DNA of 64,000 nucleotides from Pedobacter frigiditerrae (GCF_004331645.1 NZ_SJSK01000002.1:806001-870000); one strand, 5' to 3'. Positions 9,236-18,458 are shown, numbered from the stretch's first letter. Translations and numbers: made by a program. The notes: generated by a model not told the origin, from the sequence alone.

Positions 9236-9922
9236 TTACTTCTCTTCGGTTAACTCCTCTTCAATTTGTTTTTCAACTGGTTTCTTTGAGAATACTGATT
9301 TTAAAGCTCCATAAACAACTGGCACAAAAGTACCCACAGCAATAATTAAAACCAATATTTCGAAATTCTTTTCTACAAATGGAATTTTACCTAATAAGAA
9401 ACCTGCAAACAATAAACTAGATATCCATGCGATGCCACCTACAACGTTATAATAAGTAAACTTACCAAATGACATTCTAGCTGCTCCTGCAACAAAAGGT
9501 GCAATTGTTCTTACAATTGGTAAAAAGCGACTAAACACAATTGCTCTTGCCCCATGCTTCTCAAAATATTCGTGAGATTGATGATAATATTTCAGCTTAA
9601 GAATTTTATTATTTTCTTTGAAAACTTTAATACCAAAATATTTACCCAAATGATAATTCACTGAATTTCCTAAAATGGCGGCAGCAATTAAAATAACTAA
9701 CATGAACCAAATATTTAAACCAGTTCCATCTCCTGCAACCAAAGCTCCAACCGCAAATAGCATCGAATCTCCAGGCAAGAATGGGGTAACTACAAATCCA
9801 GTTTCTGCAAAAATAATGATGAATAAAATAAGGTAAGTCCAGGTTTTATATTCCTGCATGATTACTTCTAACGTTTCTTTCGTATTAGTAAGTAATTGTA
9901 TTAGTAGATCGAAGAATTCCAA
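9236..9922 (-). CDS. DedA family membrane protein
   Basis: A 228-residue protein with about five hydrophobic segments. Visible DedA signatures are E-T-G-F-V-V-T-P-F-L-P-G-D near the N-terminus, the F-S-R-F-L-P-I-V-R-T motif with its conserved arginines, and VAGAARM after it. DedA/SNARE-associated proteins sit in the cytoplasmic membrane; some members return undecaprenyl phosphate or phospholipids across it and are needed for envelope and proton-motive-force homeostasis. The charged C-terminal tail (EEELTEEK) is soluble. It stands alone on the minus strand. Family assignment is firm; the exact lipid substrate is not shown. Confidence 0.9.
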   Translation of the reverse strand: MEFFDLLIQLLTNTKETLEVIMQEYKTWTYLILFIIIFAETGFVVTPFLPGDSMLFAVGALVAGDGTGLNIWFMLVILIAAAILGNSVNYHLGKYFGIKVFKENNKILKLKYYHQSHEYFEKHGARAIVFSRFLPIVRTIAPFVAGAARMSFGKFTYYNVVGGIAWISSLLFAGFLLGKIPFVEKNFEILVLIIAVGTFVPVVYGALKSVFSKKPVEKQIEEELTEEK

Positions 9923-9989
9923 GTTTTATAATTTTTCCTCAAAAATAGGTATATGGATTGACAACCACATCAATTTTAAAAATATGATG

Positions 9990-10685
9990 TTAATTGTAAG
10001 TAATTTTATTGATAGTAAGGTTAGCATTTGAACTACCACTAAACCAAAAAGTATAAATTTTACCTGCTTCAATTTGAGCGGTTGGCACAACTTTAACGAT
10101 TCCTGTTCCTAAAACAGAAATCCTTAAATCTGCATCTGGGTCAACTGAAAAATAAGCCGATGCCTCTGCAAAAGGTAAAGAATTAACCAACAATATCGCT
10201 CCAGTTAAATTTACATTAATAGAGTTTGTAAAATATGGACTTGCGTTTACAAATCTAATTCTAGCTTTCCCCGCTTCAGTTGCACCTAGATTATCTTCTA
10301 AGGTTAACACAGAGCCTTTATTGGTTCTGTCTTCTAAATAAAATGAAGTATAAGATATAGTTGGTACAAAAATCACTTCCGATTCAGCCTCATCAACTCC
10401 GTTATTCTGAACTTTTGAAGCCTTGGTCCCTGATTCTACCTTAACATATTCACTCCCTTCTCCAAAAGCTAATGCCGTTGAATTAATTTTTGCATTATCT
10501 AAATAAAAATCAACTGATGTAGAAGTATGTGAAGCATTTACCATTCTAACTTTTGCCTCTCCTTTTACTTCTTTCTTGCTTATCGTTTCGTCCTTTTTAC
10601 AAGAAACTAGACACATCATTACTACAAAAAACGATAGAAATAAATAAGAATTTCTTTGATTTGAAGAAAGTAGCGCTATTTTCAT
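9990..10685 (-). CDS. DUF4397 lipoprotein
   Basis: A 231-residue protein. A signal peptide of ~29 residues ends in a lipobox (LVSC) followed by KKDE, the usual start of a Bacteroidota lipoprotein. The mature part carries two similar beta-rich units, each opening with a K/R-x-R-hydrophobic-x-N-A-S motif (RMVNAS, then RFVNAS), diagnostic of DUF4397. Such proteins are surface or periplasmic and usually of unknown function, possibly binding. It is monocistronic, with a long hairpin between it and dnaN. Confidence 0.85.
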   Translation of the reverse strand: MKIALLSSNQRNSYLFLSFFVVMMCLVSCKKDETISKKEVKGEAKVRMVNASHTSTSVDFYLDNAKINSTALAFGEGSEYVKVESGTKASKVQNNGVDEAESEVIFVPTISYTSFYLEDRTNKGSVLTLEDNLGATEAGKARIRFVNASPYFTNSINVNLTGAILLVNSLPFAEASAYFSVDPDADLRISVLGTGIVKVVPTAQIEAGKIYTFWFSGSSNANLTINKITYN

Positions 10686-10709
10686 AGGAATAGTTTTGGT
10701 AATGGCTTA

Positions 10710-10750
10710 TAACAATAATGGCTTGGTCAAAAACCAAGCCATTATTGTTA
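10710..10750 (-). terminator. 18-bp hairpin downstream of dnaN
   Basis: The arms 10710-10727 and 10733-10750 (TAACAATAATGGCTTGGT and its complement) pair perfectly around a 5-base loop. It lies between dnaN, which ends at 10839, and the lipoprotein start at 10685. It probably ends the gldF-gldG-dnaN transcript, although the U tract is poor. Confidence 0.6.
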
Positions 10751-10838
10751 AATTAAAGGTCGTATATTGTAAGTTTTATGTTAAGTTCAAGCTATAAACT
10801 TACAGCCTTTTTTCTTTGTTCCTTAATCCTTTTTCGTA

Positions 10839-11963
10839 CTAATAACTATTGTTAAGCATTACAGGCATCACTAACATTAAAACATCTTCGTTTTCGTCGT
10901 TGGTTTGTGGAATTAATAAACCTGCTCGGTTTGGAGTTGACAACTCTAAAGTAACTTCCTCGCCACTTAAATTGTTTAACATTTCGATTAAGAAACGTGC
11001 GTTAAAGCCAATTTCTAAATCTTCACCTTCATATTGGCAACTTAAACGTTCGTGAGCTTCATTAGCAAAATCTAAATCTTCTGAAGAGATATTTAATTCG
11101 CTTCCGTTAATTTTCAATCGCACTTGATGTGTGGTTTTATTAGCAAAAATTACAACCCTACGTAAAGTATTTAAGAACAAAGCTCTATCGATTACCAATT
11201 TATTAGGATTGTTAGCAGGAATTACTGCTTCATAATCTGGATAACGTTCATCAATTAAACGACAAACTAGATTGATGTTCTCAAATTTAAAGAAAGCACT
11301 TGTTGCATTGTAATCAACTGAAACATTAACATCAGTACTTGGTAAAGCAGCTTTTAACAAAGTTAATGCTTTTTTAGGCAAAATAAATGATGAAGCTTTA
11401 TCTGCCTTGCTATCCATTCTACGGTAACGCACCAATTTATGTGCATCAGTTGCTACAAAAGTGATATGTTGAGGAGAAAGTTGGCAATAAACACCTGTCA
11501 TTGCTGGCCTTAACTCATCATTACTAACTGCAAAAATGGTTTTTGTAATGGCTTCTGTTAAAACTGAAGCTGGCAAATTAACTGAAGATGCATTTTCTAC
11601 AACAGGGATTTTTGGAAAATCATCTCCATTTTCTCCGCTTAATTTATACTTTCCATCACCCGCACTAATTTCAATTGAAAATGTATTATCATCAATATTA
11701 AATGAAATTGGTTGATCTGGCAATGTTTTTAAGGTATCTAATAATATTCTAGATGGAACGGCAACTTTACCTTCTTCCTTAGACTCTACAGCCAAAGCGG
11801 TTGTCATGCTAGTTTGCAAGTCAGTAGCTGAGATAGTTAAGTTTCCGTCTTTAATTTCGAACAAGAAGTTTTCTAAGATAGGCAAAACTGTACTGCTGCT
11901 AGATGCACCATTAACGGTTTGTAAATGTTTTAATAACGTCGAAGTTGATACTATAAATCTCAT
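10839..11963 (-). CDS. dnaN: DNA polymerase III subunit beta (sliding clamp)
   Basis: A 374-residue protein, the normal size for the clamp. The N-terminal MRFIVSTSTLLKHLQTVNGA, internal GVYCQLSPQHITFVATDAHKL and C-terminal VLMLVMPVMLNN are classic beta-clamp segments; the last lies in the region that closes the peptide-binding pocket. As a ring-shaped dimer it tethers DNA polymerase III and recruits repair and mismatch factors. It is not next to dnaA, so this is not the replication origin. It follows gldG after a 33-base gap, which suggests co-transcription with the gliding-type transporter genes. Confidence 0.97.
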   Translation of the reverse strand: MRFIVSTSTLLKHLQTVNGASSSSTVLPILENFLFEIKDGNLTISATDLQTSMTTALAVESKEEGKVAVPSRILLDTLKTLPDQPISFNIDDNTFSIEISAGDGKYKLSGENGDDFPKIPVVENASSVNLPASVLTEAITKTIFAVSNDELRPAMTGVYCQLSPQHITFVATDAHKLVRYRRMDSKADKASSFILPKKALTLLKAALPSTDVNVSVDYNATSAFFKFENINLVCRLIDERYPDYEAVIPANNPNKLVIDRALFLNTLRRVVIFANKTTHQVRLKINGSELNISSEDLDFANEAHERLSCQYEGEDLEIGFNARFLIEMLNNLSGEEVTLELSTPNRAGLLIPQTNDENEDVLMLVMPVMLNNSY

Positions 11964-11996
11964 AGTTGTATTTAGTCTTGCTCAAAAATATAAAAA

Positions 11997-13706
11997 TTAC
12001 TTTGCATACTTATGCTTACGGTAATAATGTTGAAAAATTGCGAAACATATTAACAATAGTATGGGAGCAACTGCATTTACAAGTTGCCATTTCGGTTTTT
12101 CAGTACGTAAACGGGTCCTATCAAGTAATCTCACCTTAATTTCTTTATTACGCAGGGCGATTAAATTGTCATCATCCGTAAAATAATCTGCAATGTTTAA
12201 GAGTAACGCTTTATTTCCGTAATTCTGTTGTGTATATCTATCAAATCCCAAAGGGAAAGGTGTATGATCTGTCTTACTCACTTGATTCAAGAAAACATCA
12301 CCATCTCCAATCACAATCATTTTTGTTGGCCTACTTTGCGCTGGCAGATTGTAATTTTCCATTATTCCTTCTGGCACCGGCCGATTTAGAAACACAGATC
12401 TAAAACTTCCCTCCAATAAAACCGCAGCAGATTTTGGAATACTTGTATATTCTTTCTGAGCAGGCTGAACTGCTAACATTTGCAGCGAAAGCATTTTAGG
12501 TGTTTCGAAAACCTTGTTAAAAGCTGATGTTTGGAGAATAATTTTCTTGCTCACATTCGGCACACCAATCGTATCTACCGTACTTGCAAACTGACTTTTA
12601 ATGCCATCTATATTTTTAACCACATTGCTTGTTGTATCTGGCATAAATACTGGGTAGTATAACCAAGGCGCCGTATCTATTTGTGCTTGCTGACCAGCAT
12701 TACCTGTTGCAAAGGGAATCATGGCACAGTTCACATCCGTTATTAAATTATAGTTTATTCGGGCACCATATTCAAACAGCATATCATCAAGATTGAGCTG
12801 CCTATTAAACGCCATTTCTCGTGGTCGTTTTTCTAAACTATCTAATTCTGCATTAACTTGGTCTATTGCCCAAACTACCCTGCCGCCTTTCATGACAAAG
12901 TAGTTGATTTTATACTTCTCAACTTCTGTAAGTGCTTGTTGCGGCTTTTCGATGATGAGCACGTTCAAATCGTCTAACCCTTGTTTGGTCATTAATTTTA
13001 AATCTACCCTCCCCACATAATATTGTTGTGATAAAGAAGTAATAGCATCGTATAAATATAGATTAGATGGTTCTCCGTGACCTTCTGTAAATCCAATTTT
13101 TGGACTTACACCAGTTAATAATCTTTTAAGAGTTGAAGTAAATGCATATTCCAGATTCTGAATAGAGCTGGTTATATTTTCTTCATAATCTGTTGCTGCA
13201 CCACCCGTTTTTTGCAATAAGTTGACTGGAATCTGAACATCTCCACTTTCAATTAATGCCATAGGGAAGATTAATTTCTGCGTTATTCCTGCATCATTTT
13301 TAAGGTTGATGGCAATAGGTTTTATTCCAATTCCTAGATATTTATTAATGACTGTATCTTGCTCATTTGCTGGCACATCTTTTAACGGATCTTCAAAAAT
13401 TATTTTAATATTGGCATTTGAATAAGCCTTATAATCGCTCAATAAATCTTTAGTCGCATTTTGCAATCTTTTAAAAGCAGCAGGTATTTCCCCATCTAAA
13501 AAAACAGTGATGATGATATCCTTTTGTGTCTTTTGTAAAACATCTTTGGTTTTCTGATTTAAGGTGTAGCGTTTTTCCTTGGTAAAATCGAAACGAGTAT
13601 ACAAATGTTGTGCGATTACATTTATTAATACCAAGATGATTATAAAGCCTAGTAATTTGATGTAACTATTCTTTGCTCTTTGTCCCTTGCTCTTTCCCGT
13701 TACCAT
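11997..13706 (-). CDS. gldG: Gliding motility-associated ABC transporter component GldG
   Basis: A 569-residue protein. One membrane helix near residues 17-35 is followed by a long extracytoplasmic domain resembling ABC_transp_aux sequences (segments such as SPKIGFTEGHGEPS and the GGRVVWAID region), then a second helix near the C-terminus (APILLLICFAIF) with a basic tail. This is the GldG layout. Its start overlaps the gldF stop by 7 bases. With GldF and GldA it forms an ABC-2 type complex needed for gliding in Flavobacterium. Many non-gliding Bacteroidota also have it, so gliding is not proven here. Confidence 0.9.
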   Translation of the reverse strand: MVTGKSKGQRAKNSYIKLLGFIIILVLINVIAQHLYTRFDFTKEKRYTLNQKTKDVLQKTQKDIIITVFLDGEIPAAFKRLQNATKDLLSDYKAYSNANIKIIFEDPLKDVPANEQDTVINKYLGIGIKPIAINLKNDAGITQKLIFPMALIESGDVQIPVNLLQKTGGAATDYEENITSSIQNLEYAFTSTLKRLLTGVSPKIGFTEGHGEPSNLYLYDAITSLSQQYYVGRVDLKLMTKQGLDDLNVLIIEKPQQALTEVEKYKINYFVMKGGRVVWAIDQVNAELDSLEKRPREMAFNRQLNLDDMLFEYGARINYNLITDVNCAMIPFATGNAGQQAQIDTAPWLYYPVFMPDTTSNVVKNIDGIKSQFASTVDTIGVPNVSKKIILQTSAFNKVFETPKMLSLQMLAVQPAQKEYTSIPKSAAVLLEGSFRSVFLNRPVPEGIMENYNLPAQSRPTKMIVIGDGDVFLNQVSKTDHTPFPLGFDRYTQQNYGNKALLLNIADYFTDDDNLIALRNKEIKVRLLDRTRLRTEKPKWQLVNAVAPILLLICFAIFQHYYRKHKYAK

Positions 13707-14428
13707 TTCCTACCCCCTATCACCAGTTTGGTTAAACCAAAAAACATAAAAACGAAAGTGATAAAATAGACTAAATCTCTAGTATCTAAAACACCTCTAC
13801 TCATTGATTGATAATGCTCATTAATCCCTAGATTAACCAATATGGTTTCAAGTGCGCTTAACTCGAAAACTTTGCTCAAAGAATCAAACCCGCTGTAAGC
13901 GAAAAAACATAAAAAGACTGCCACCGCAAAAGCAATTACCTGATTTTTAGTAATGGATGAAGCAAAAATACCTATCGAAATAAAAGCGTTTCCCAATAGG
14001 AATAAACCTAAATAGGAACCAATTACAGCGCCAGAGTCTACATTCCCTTTTGGCAACCCTAATTGATAAATACTGTAGTAATAAATCAATGTTGGTATTA
14101 ATGCAAAAAGCAGCAGTATTACGCAGGCAAAGTATTTAGCTAAAATAATTTGTAAATCGCTTAAAGGTCTTGTTGCCAACAGCACATAAGTTCCTTCTCT
14201 TCTTTCTTCTGCAAAAGAACGCATGGTAATTGCGGGTATTAGAAAGATAAACAAAAATGGAACGAGGTTAAAAAAACCGTTCATTTCTGCATAACCATAA
14301 TCTAAAATGGAGGTATCTGGAAAAAACCAAAGTAATAATGCGCAAGCCAACAGAAAAACACTAATGGTAATATAAGCCATTAGCGAGTTTAAGAAGCTGA
14401 ATAATTCTCGTTTGAAAACTGCGTACAT
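13700..14428 (-). CDS. gldF: Gliding motility-associated ABC transporter permease GldF
   Basis: A 242-residue ABC-2 type permease with six hydrophobic helices and the typical early cytoplasmic motif AITMRSFAEERREGTYVLLATRPL, in which the EER..GT core is characteristic. It overlaps gldG by 7 bases. The ATPase partner gldA is not adjacent but lies 1.5 kb upstream on the same strand, beyond two beta-barrel genes. A terminator just upstream (14476-14505) implies that gldFG has its own promoter. Confidence 0.92.
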   Translation of the reverse strand: MYAVFKRELFSFLNSLMAYITISVFLLACALLLWFFPDTSILDYGYAEMNGFFNLVPFLFIFLIPAITMRSFAEERREGTYVLLATRPLSDLQIILAKYFACVILLLFALIPTLIYYYSIYQLGLPKGNVDSGAVIGSYLGLFLLGNAFISIGIFASSITKNQVIAFAVAVFLCFFAYSGFDSLSKVFELSALETILVNLGINEHYQSMSRGVLDTRDLVYFITFVFMFFGLTKLVIGGRKW

Positions 14429-14475
14429 GCAAGACGATTAATGATGCCGAAGTTATGCAATATCTCCTAAAACAA

Positions 14476-14505
14476 AAAAGTCTCAACGCAATTGTTGAGA
14501 CTTTT
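14476..14505 (-). terminator. Terminator of the 212-residue beta-barrel gene
   Basis: The arms AAAAGTCTCAAC and its complement (14476-14487 and 14494-14505) flank a 6-base loop; read on the minus strand the stem ends in a T run. It separates the beta-barrel gene from gldF. Confidence 0.8.
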
Positions 14506-14523
14506 AATAAATAGGTTTTATAG

Positions 14524-15162
14524 TTAGAAAGTAAAGCCTAAACCAACAGTGAAAACTTTATTTTTAAATTTAACATCTATTTCTTCTTGGTCGTCAATAA
14601 CGCTGCTTATTCCTAATCCATAACCAGCGTGTACATTTAAACCTTTGTAAAATTGGAAGCCACCTAAAAAGTTTACTCCAAAATCACCACGCTTAAAGCC
14701 ATCCTCATCAAAATCAACATCTTCTTTAATTCCTCCTGATTTTCCATATGCATCAACAGCAAAGGCATAATAAGGACCTCCCCCAAAGAAAACTTTACCT
14801 GCACCTACTTTAAAATTTGCTAGTAAATTAACTGGTATTTCAATATAAGAGAAGTTTAAAGTCGCAGAATTTGAACCTGTAGATACATCTTCAAAGTCAA
14901 AATCATCTCCATTAAATTTAGTTCCTTTGCTAATAAAGGTTAAACCTGGTTGTATCGAAATTACATTAGAGATAGCAAAATCTGCTGTTCCCCCTACATA
15001 AAATGATGTTCTTGAATCGAAACCTACTGAGATACCACTTGTAGATATCGACATACTAGGGAAAGCTACACCAGCTTTTACCCCAAATTTAACTGGTTCT
15101 TGAGCTAAAGCTGCTATACTAAGACCAGCAACTAGTGTTAGTGATAATAATAATTTTTTCAT
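14524..15162 (-). CDS. Outer membrane beta-barrel (porin-like) protein
   Basis: A 212-residue protein with a signal peptide ending near ALAQEP. The mature protein alternates short amphipathic strands (GVKAGVAFP, SIQPGLTFISKG, NLLANFKVG) and ends in Phe (VFTVGLGFTF), the usual C-terminal signature for insertion by the BAM complex. This fits the OMP_b-brl_2 type of small eight-stranded barrels. An acidic Gly/Asp-rich loop (KEDVDFDEDGFKRG) may face outside. Its signal peptide closely resembles that of the next gene, suggesting tandem relatives. Function unknown. Confidence 0.8.
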   Translation of the reverse strand: MKKLLLSLTLVAGLSIAALAQEPVKFGVKAGVAFPSMSISTSGISVGFDSRTSFYVGGTADFAISNVISIQPGLTFISKGTKFNGDDFDFEDVSTGSNSATLNFSYIEIPVNLLANFKVGAGKVFFGGGPYYAFAVDAYGKSGGIKEDVDFDEDGFKRGDFGVNFLGGFQFYKGLNVHAGYGLGISSVIDDQEEIDVKFKNKVFTVGLGFTF

Positions 15163-15211
15163 GTTTTTTTGTTTGATTACCTAATTACAAAACTATCAAT
15201 TTAGTTTAAAT

Positions 15212-15250
15212 AAAAAAGCCTCGACAAATTAAATTATCGAGACTTTTTTT
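15212..15250 (-). terminator. Terminator of the 173-residue beta-barrel gene
   Basis: AAAAAAGCCTCGA (from 15212) pairs with TCGAGACTTTTTTT (15237-15250) with one mismatch; the minus-strand read ends in a T run. It lies just after the upstream barrel gene. Confidence 0.8.
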
Positions 15251-15266
15251 GTTGTTGTTTTAATTT

Positions 15267-15788
15267 CTACAAACCGAATGCATAAGCTGCACGAATACCT
15301 ATAAAGCCAGAAGAGGCTTTCGACCAGTTCTCATAACGTACACCAAGATCTAAACTAGATTTTTCAGCAACTGAAAAAGATGCACCTAAAGTAGGCGCAT
15401 AAGCAAATGAAGTACCAATACCATCTTCAGTGCTAATTGCAGCACCAACTTCGCCAGCTGCATAAAAATTGCCACCAAAATAGTATTTAGCACCAGCCTT
15501 TAAAGGAATAAATCCGTAGCTAGTTTTAGCTCCCAATGCTTTTAAAACATCTTTTGCATCGCCAGTAACCATATCAGCAATATAACCCGCTGATAATGTG
15601 AAATTTAATGATTTTGCGATTGGCTGTTCAAATTGTAATGAACCTCCAACTAATAATTCGTTAGATCCTTCAGTTGGAATACCGAATTCTGCACCGATAC
15701 TTAATTTTTTAACTGCACCTTCTGTTTGTGCGTTAGCTGCAAAGCCTAAACCTGCAACAAGGGCTAATGATAATAATAATTTTTTCAT
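15267..15788 (-). CDS. Small outer membrane beta-barrel protein
   Basis: A 173-residue protein. The signal peptide MKKLLLSLALVAGLGFAANA is nearly the same as that of the neighbouring barrel. The mature chain has alternating strands and the GIRAAYAFGL C-terminus typical of small barrels. It has its own terminator, so it is probably transcribed alone. It lies between gldA and gldF; nothing in it points to a gliding role. Function unknown. Confidence 0.75.
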   Translation of the reverse strand: MKKLLLSLALVAGLGFAANAQTEGAVKKLSIGAEFGIPTEGSNELLVGGSLQFEQPIAKSLNFTLSAGYIADMVTGDAKDVLKALGAKTSYGFIPLKAGAKYYFGGNFYAAGEVGAAISTEDGIGTSFAYAPTLGASFSVAEKSSLDLGVRYENWSKASSGFIGIRAAYAFGL

Positions 15789-15913
15789 CGTGTTTTTTTG
15801 TAATTTATATTTTGTTAATTGTTGCTCATAAGACGCAACAACTAAGCCAATAGTTACCAGAAATAGTCACGAAATTGACAACTTTTGAGAATGAATTTCT
15901 AATTAAATGAATT

Positions 15914-16630
15914 TCAATTAGTTAATTTTCTGAAAATTTCTTCTAACGAAGCTCCCTTATATTGATTTTTAAGTTCTGATTTAGTGTCATTTGCGACAAT
16001 CTTTCCTTTGCTAATGACAATTACTTCATCGCAAATGGCTTCTACCTCTTGCATGATGTGAGTAGAAATAATGACAGTTTTGTCTTTGCCTAAATTCTTT
16101 ATCAAAGTCCTAATGTCAGATAATTGATTAGGATCTAAACCCGAAGTTGGTTCATCTAAAATTAAAACCTTTGGGTCATGAATAATTGCCTGTGCCAAGC
16201 CAACGCGTTGTTTATAACCTTTAGAAAGCATTCCAATTTTTTTATGCTGTTCTGGTGTTAATCCAACTTGCTTAATCACATCGTCTACCCGATGAGACAA
16301 ATTGGCAATACCATAAGTTTCACCAACAAAACTTAAAAACTCACGAATGTACATGTCGTTATAAAGTGGTGTGTTTTCTGGCAAATAGCCAATTAACCTT
16401 TTAACTTCAATTTCAGCTGTTAAAATGCTTTTACCACATATTTCCGCATCGCCGGATGTTGGCGACATATAAGCTGTAAGCATTTTCATGGTAGTAGATT
16501 TACCTGCGCCATTCGGACCTAAAAATCCTAAAATTTTACCTGGTTTAGCTTCAAAGCTAATAGAATCAACCGCTTTTTGTAAGCCGAAATGCTTGGAGAG
16601 GTTTTTTACTTTAATGCTCATTTGGTTCAA
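15914..16630 (-). CDS. gldA: Gliding motility-associated ABC transporter ATPase GldA
   Basis: A 238-residue nucleotide-binding subunit with Walker A GPNGAGKST, signature LSKGYKQRVGLAQ, Walker B VLILDEPTSGLD and the switch His of IISTHIM. It is of the ABC-2 ATPase type and the closest partner in the window for GldF/GldG. It is cytoplasmic, associated with the permease. The gene is separated from gldFG by two independently terminated barrel genes, so ATPase and permease must be co-regulated in trans. The GldA name is inferred from similarity and proximity to gldFG. Confidence 0.88.
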   Translation of the reverse strand: MNQMSIKVKNLSKHFGLQKAVDSISFEAKPGKILGFLGPNGAGKSTTMKMLTAYMSPTSGDAEICGKSILTAEIEVKRLIGYLPENTPLYNDMYIREFLSFVGETYGIANLSHRVDDVIKQVGLTPEQHKKIGMLSKGYKQRVGLAQAIIHDPKVLILDEPTSGLDPNQLSDIRTLIKNLGKDKTVIISTHIMQEVEAICDEVIVISKGKIVANDTKSELKNQYKGASLEEIFRKLTN

Positions 16631-16932
16631 AAATAAGAAAAAGATGTAAGATGTAAGCGGTAAAATGGAAGACGGCTTAAATGGTTAATTGTTGAAATCG
16701 GTTAATTGCCATACTCAGTTAAACAATCGGCACAGCTTAAATAGTTAACCAATAATATTCCTACTTTCGTTGCCCTGTAAACCCGACTCAGCGGAAATCC
16801 TTTTTTGATTGTAATCCTGAGCGTAGTCGAAGGAAAAAGGCAAAAAGATTGCAGCGAGGCTAAAGATAACCATATAAGGCATTTAAGAAAATATAAGTTG
16901 ATTTGGATAAGGATTAAGCTTTAGTCTTTTAG
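16631..16932. other. Intergenic stretch between gldA and glyS
   Basis: No coding frame is convincing. It contains repeated TTAAATGGTTAATTG-like low-complexity sequence and one GTAATCCTGAGCGTAGTCGA-type repeat (16811-16834). It holds the divergent promoters of gldA and glyS. Confidence 0.5.
16811..16834. repeat. Repeat of the GTCATCCTGAGC...TCGAAGGA family, basic copy
   Basis: A short copy with the core ATCCTGAGCG-TAGTCGAAGGA, flanked by CTTTTTT on the left and AAAAAGG on the right. It appears to be the uninterrupted form of the element found with an insert at 52.46 kb. Confidence 0.6.
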
Positions 16933-16933
16933 C

Positions 16934-16964
16934 TTTAGTCTTTCATCTTTAAATATTATCTTTG
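16934..16964 (+). promoter_or_regulatory. Bacteroidota-type promoter of glyS
   Basis: A -7 box TATCTTTG (16957-16964, matching TAnnTTTG) follows a TTTAG -33-like box (from 16934) with 19 bases between. The predicted start lies only a few bases before the ATG at 16972, so the mRNA may be almost leaderless. Confidence 0.5.
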
Positions 16965-16971
16965 CGCCACT

Positions 16972-18450
16972 ATGGCTAAAACAAACGACGAACAATTTAA
17001 AAATGTAATATCACACGCTAAGGAATATGGTTTTGTGTTTCAAAGCAGCGAAATATATGACGGTTTAAGTGCCGTTTACGATTACGGACAATTAGGTGCC
17101 GAACTAAAAAACAACATTAAAACTTACTGGTGGAAAGCAATGGTGCAGATGCACGAAAACATTGTGGGAATTGATTCTGCAATTTTTATGCACCCTAAAG
17201 TATGGAAAGCGAGCGGTCACGTTGATGGTTTTAACGACCCAATGATCGACAATAAAGACTCTAAAAAACGTTACCGTGCAGACCAGTTGTTAGAAGACAA
17301 AATTGCTCGTTACGAGAAAGATGGCAAAACTGAAAAAGCGGCAAAACTGCAAGCTAACATGGATGCTGCTTTAACAGCTGAAGATCTGCCTCGTTTAAAA
17401 GTTTTAATTGAAGAACACGAAATTGCCTGTCCGGTTAGTGGCACTAAAAATTGGACTGATGTTCGTCAGTTTAACTTGATGTTTAGCACACAGTTTGGCG
17501 CAATGGCAGAAGGAAGTGATGAGGTTTACCTTAGACCAGAGACTGCACAAGGTATTTTTGTGAACTTTTTAAATGTGCAGAAATCTGGAAGAATGAAAAT
17601 CCCTTTCGGGATTGCGCAAATTGGTAAAGCTTTTAGAAACGAAGTAATAGCTCGTCAGTTTATCATGCGTATGCGTGAATTTGAGCAAATGGAAATGCAA
17701 TTTTTCGTTCGCCCTGGTGAAGACAAAAAATGGTTTACCTATTGGAAAGAAGCTCGTTTAAAATGGCATCAGGCTTTGGGCACTGCCCCAGAGAAATATC
17801 GTTTCCATGACCATGTTAAATTAGCACACTATGCAAACGCAGCAACAGATATCGAATTCGAATTCCCATTCGGTTTTAAGGAAGTTGAAGGTATTCACAG
17901 TAGAACTGATTTCGATTTAACCCAACACCAAGAGTTTTCTGGCAAGAAAATGCAATATTTTGATAACGACTTAAACGAAGAAGGCAAGCCTTATGGCAAC
18001 TACGTTCCCTATGTTATCGAAACTTCAATCGGTTTAGATAGAATGTTCTTGCTAACAATGATCAATGCCTTTGAAGAAGAGGATCTAAGTACACCAGAAA
18101 GACAAGACAGTAGAACTTTATTACGTTTGCATCCTGCTTTAGCTCCAATCAAAGTAGCTATTTTTCCATTAACTAAAAAAGATGGTTTACCAGAAAAAGC
18201 TCGTGAAATCATGGATCACTTGAAATTTGATTTCAACTGTGTTTATGAAGAGAAAGATGCCATTGGAAAACGTTATCGCCGTATGGATGCTATTGGAACA
18301 CCTTTCTGTGTAACAGTAGATCATCAAACTTTAGAAGATAATACAGTTACCATTCGTCATAGAGATACTATGGAGCAGCAACGTATTGAAATTAAAGAAT
18401 TGCATACCATTATTGAAGGCAAAGTGAGCTGGAGAAATTTATTAGCTTAA
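16972..18450 (+). CDS. glyS: Glycine-tRNA ligase (single-chain dimeric type)
   Basis: A 492-residue class II synthetase of the single-chain, eukaryote/archaea-like type rather than the GlyQ/GlyS tetramer. Visible motifs are SGHVDGFNDPM, the motif-2 region RPETAQGIFVNF...IAQIGKAFRNEV, and motif 3 around YVIETSIGLDRMFL. The C-terminal anticodon-binding domain follows (LAPIKVAIFPL...). It charges tRNA-Gly in the cytoplasm. The next gene starts 8 bases downstream and may be read through. Confidence 0.96.
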   Translation: MAKTNDEQFKNVISHAKEYGFVFQSSEIYDGLSAVYDYGQLGAELKNNIKTYWWKAMVQMHENIVGIDSAIFMHPKVWKASGHVDGFNDPMIDNKDSKKRYRADQLLEDKIARYEKDGKTEKAAKLQANMDAALTAEDLPRLKVLIEEHEIACPVSGTKNWTDVRQFNLMFSTQFGAMAEGSDEVYLRPETAQGIFVNFLNVQKSGRMKIPFGIAQIGKAFRNEVIARQFIMRMREFEQMEMQFFVRPGEDKKWFTYWKEARLKWHQALGTAPEKYRFHDHVKLAHYANAATDIEFEFPFGFKEVEGIHSRTDFDLTQHQEFSGKKMQYFDNDLNEEGKPYGNYVPYVIETSIGLDRMFLLTMINAFEEEDLSTPERQDSRTLLRLHPALAPIKVAIFPLTKKDGLPEKAREIMDHLKFDFNCVYEEKDAIGKRYRRMDAIGTPFCVTVDHQTLEDNTVTIRHRDTMEQQRIEIKELHTIIEGKVSWRNLLA

Positions 18451-18458
18451 AAAATCAG

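Noticed and set aside
9139..9345. 68-codon plus-strand ORF over the repeat and the end of DedA
   Set aside because: It crosses a palindromic element and overlaps the DedA gene; it has no recognisable domain.
10839..11963. dnaN as an origin marker
   Set aside because: dnaA, DnaA boxes and an AT-rich origin are not next to it; here it follows gldG.
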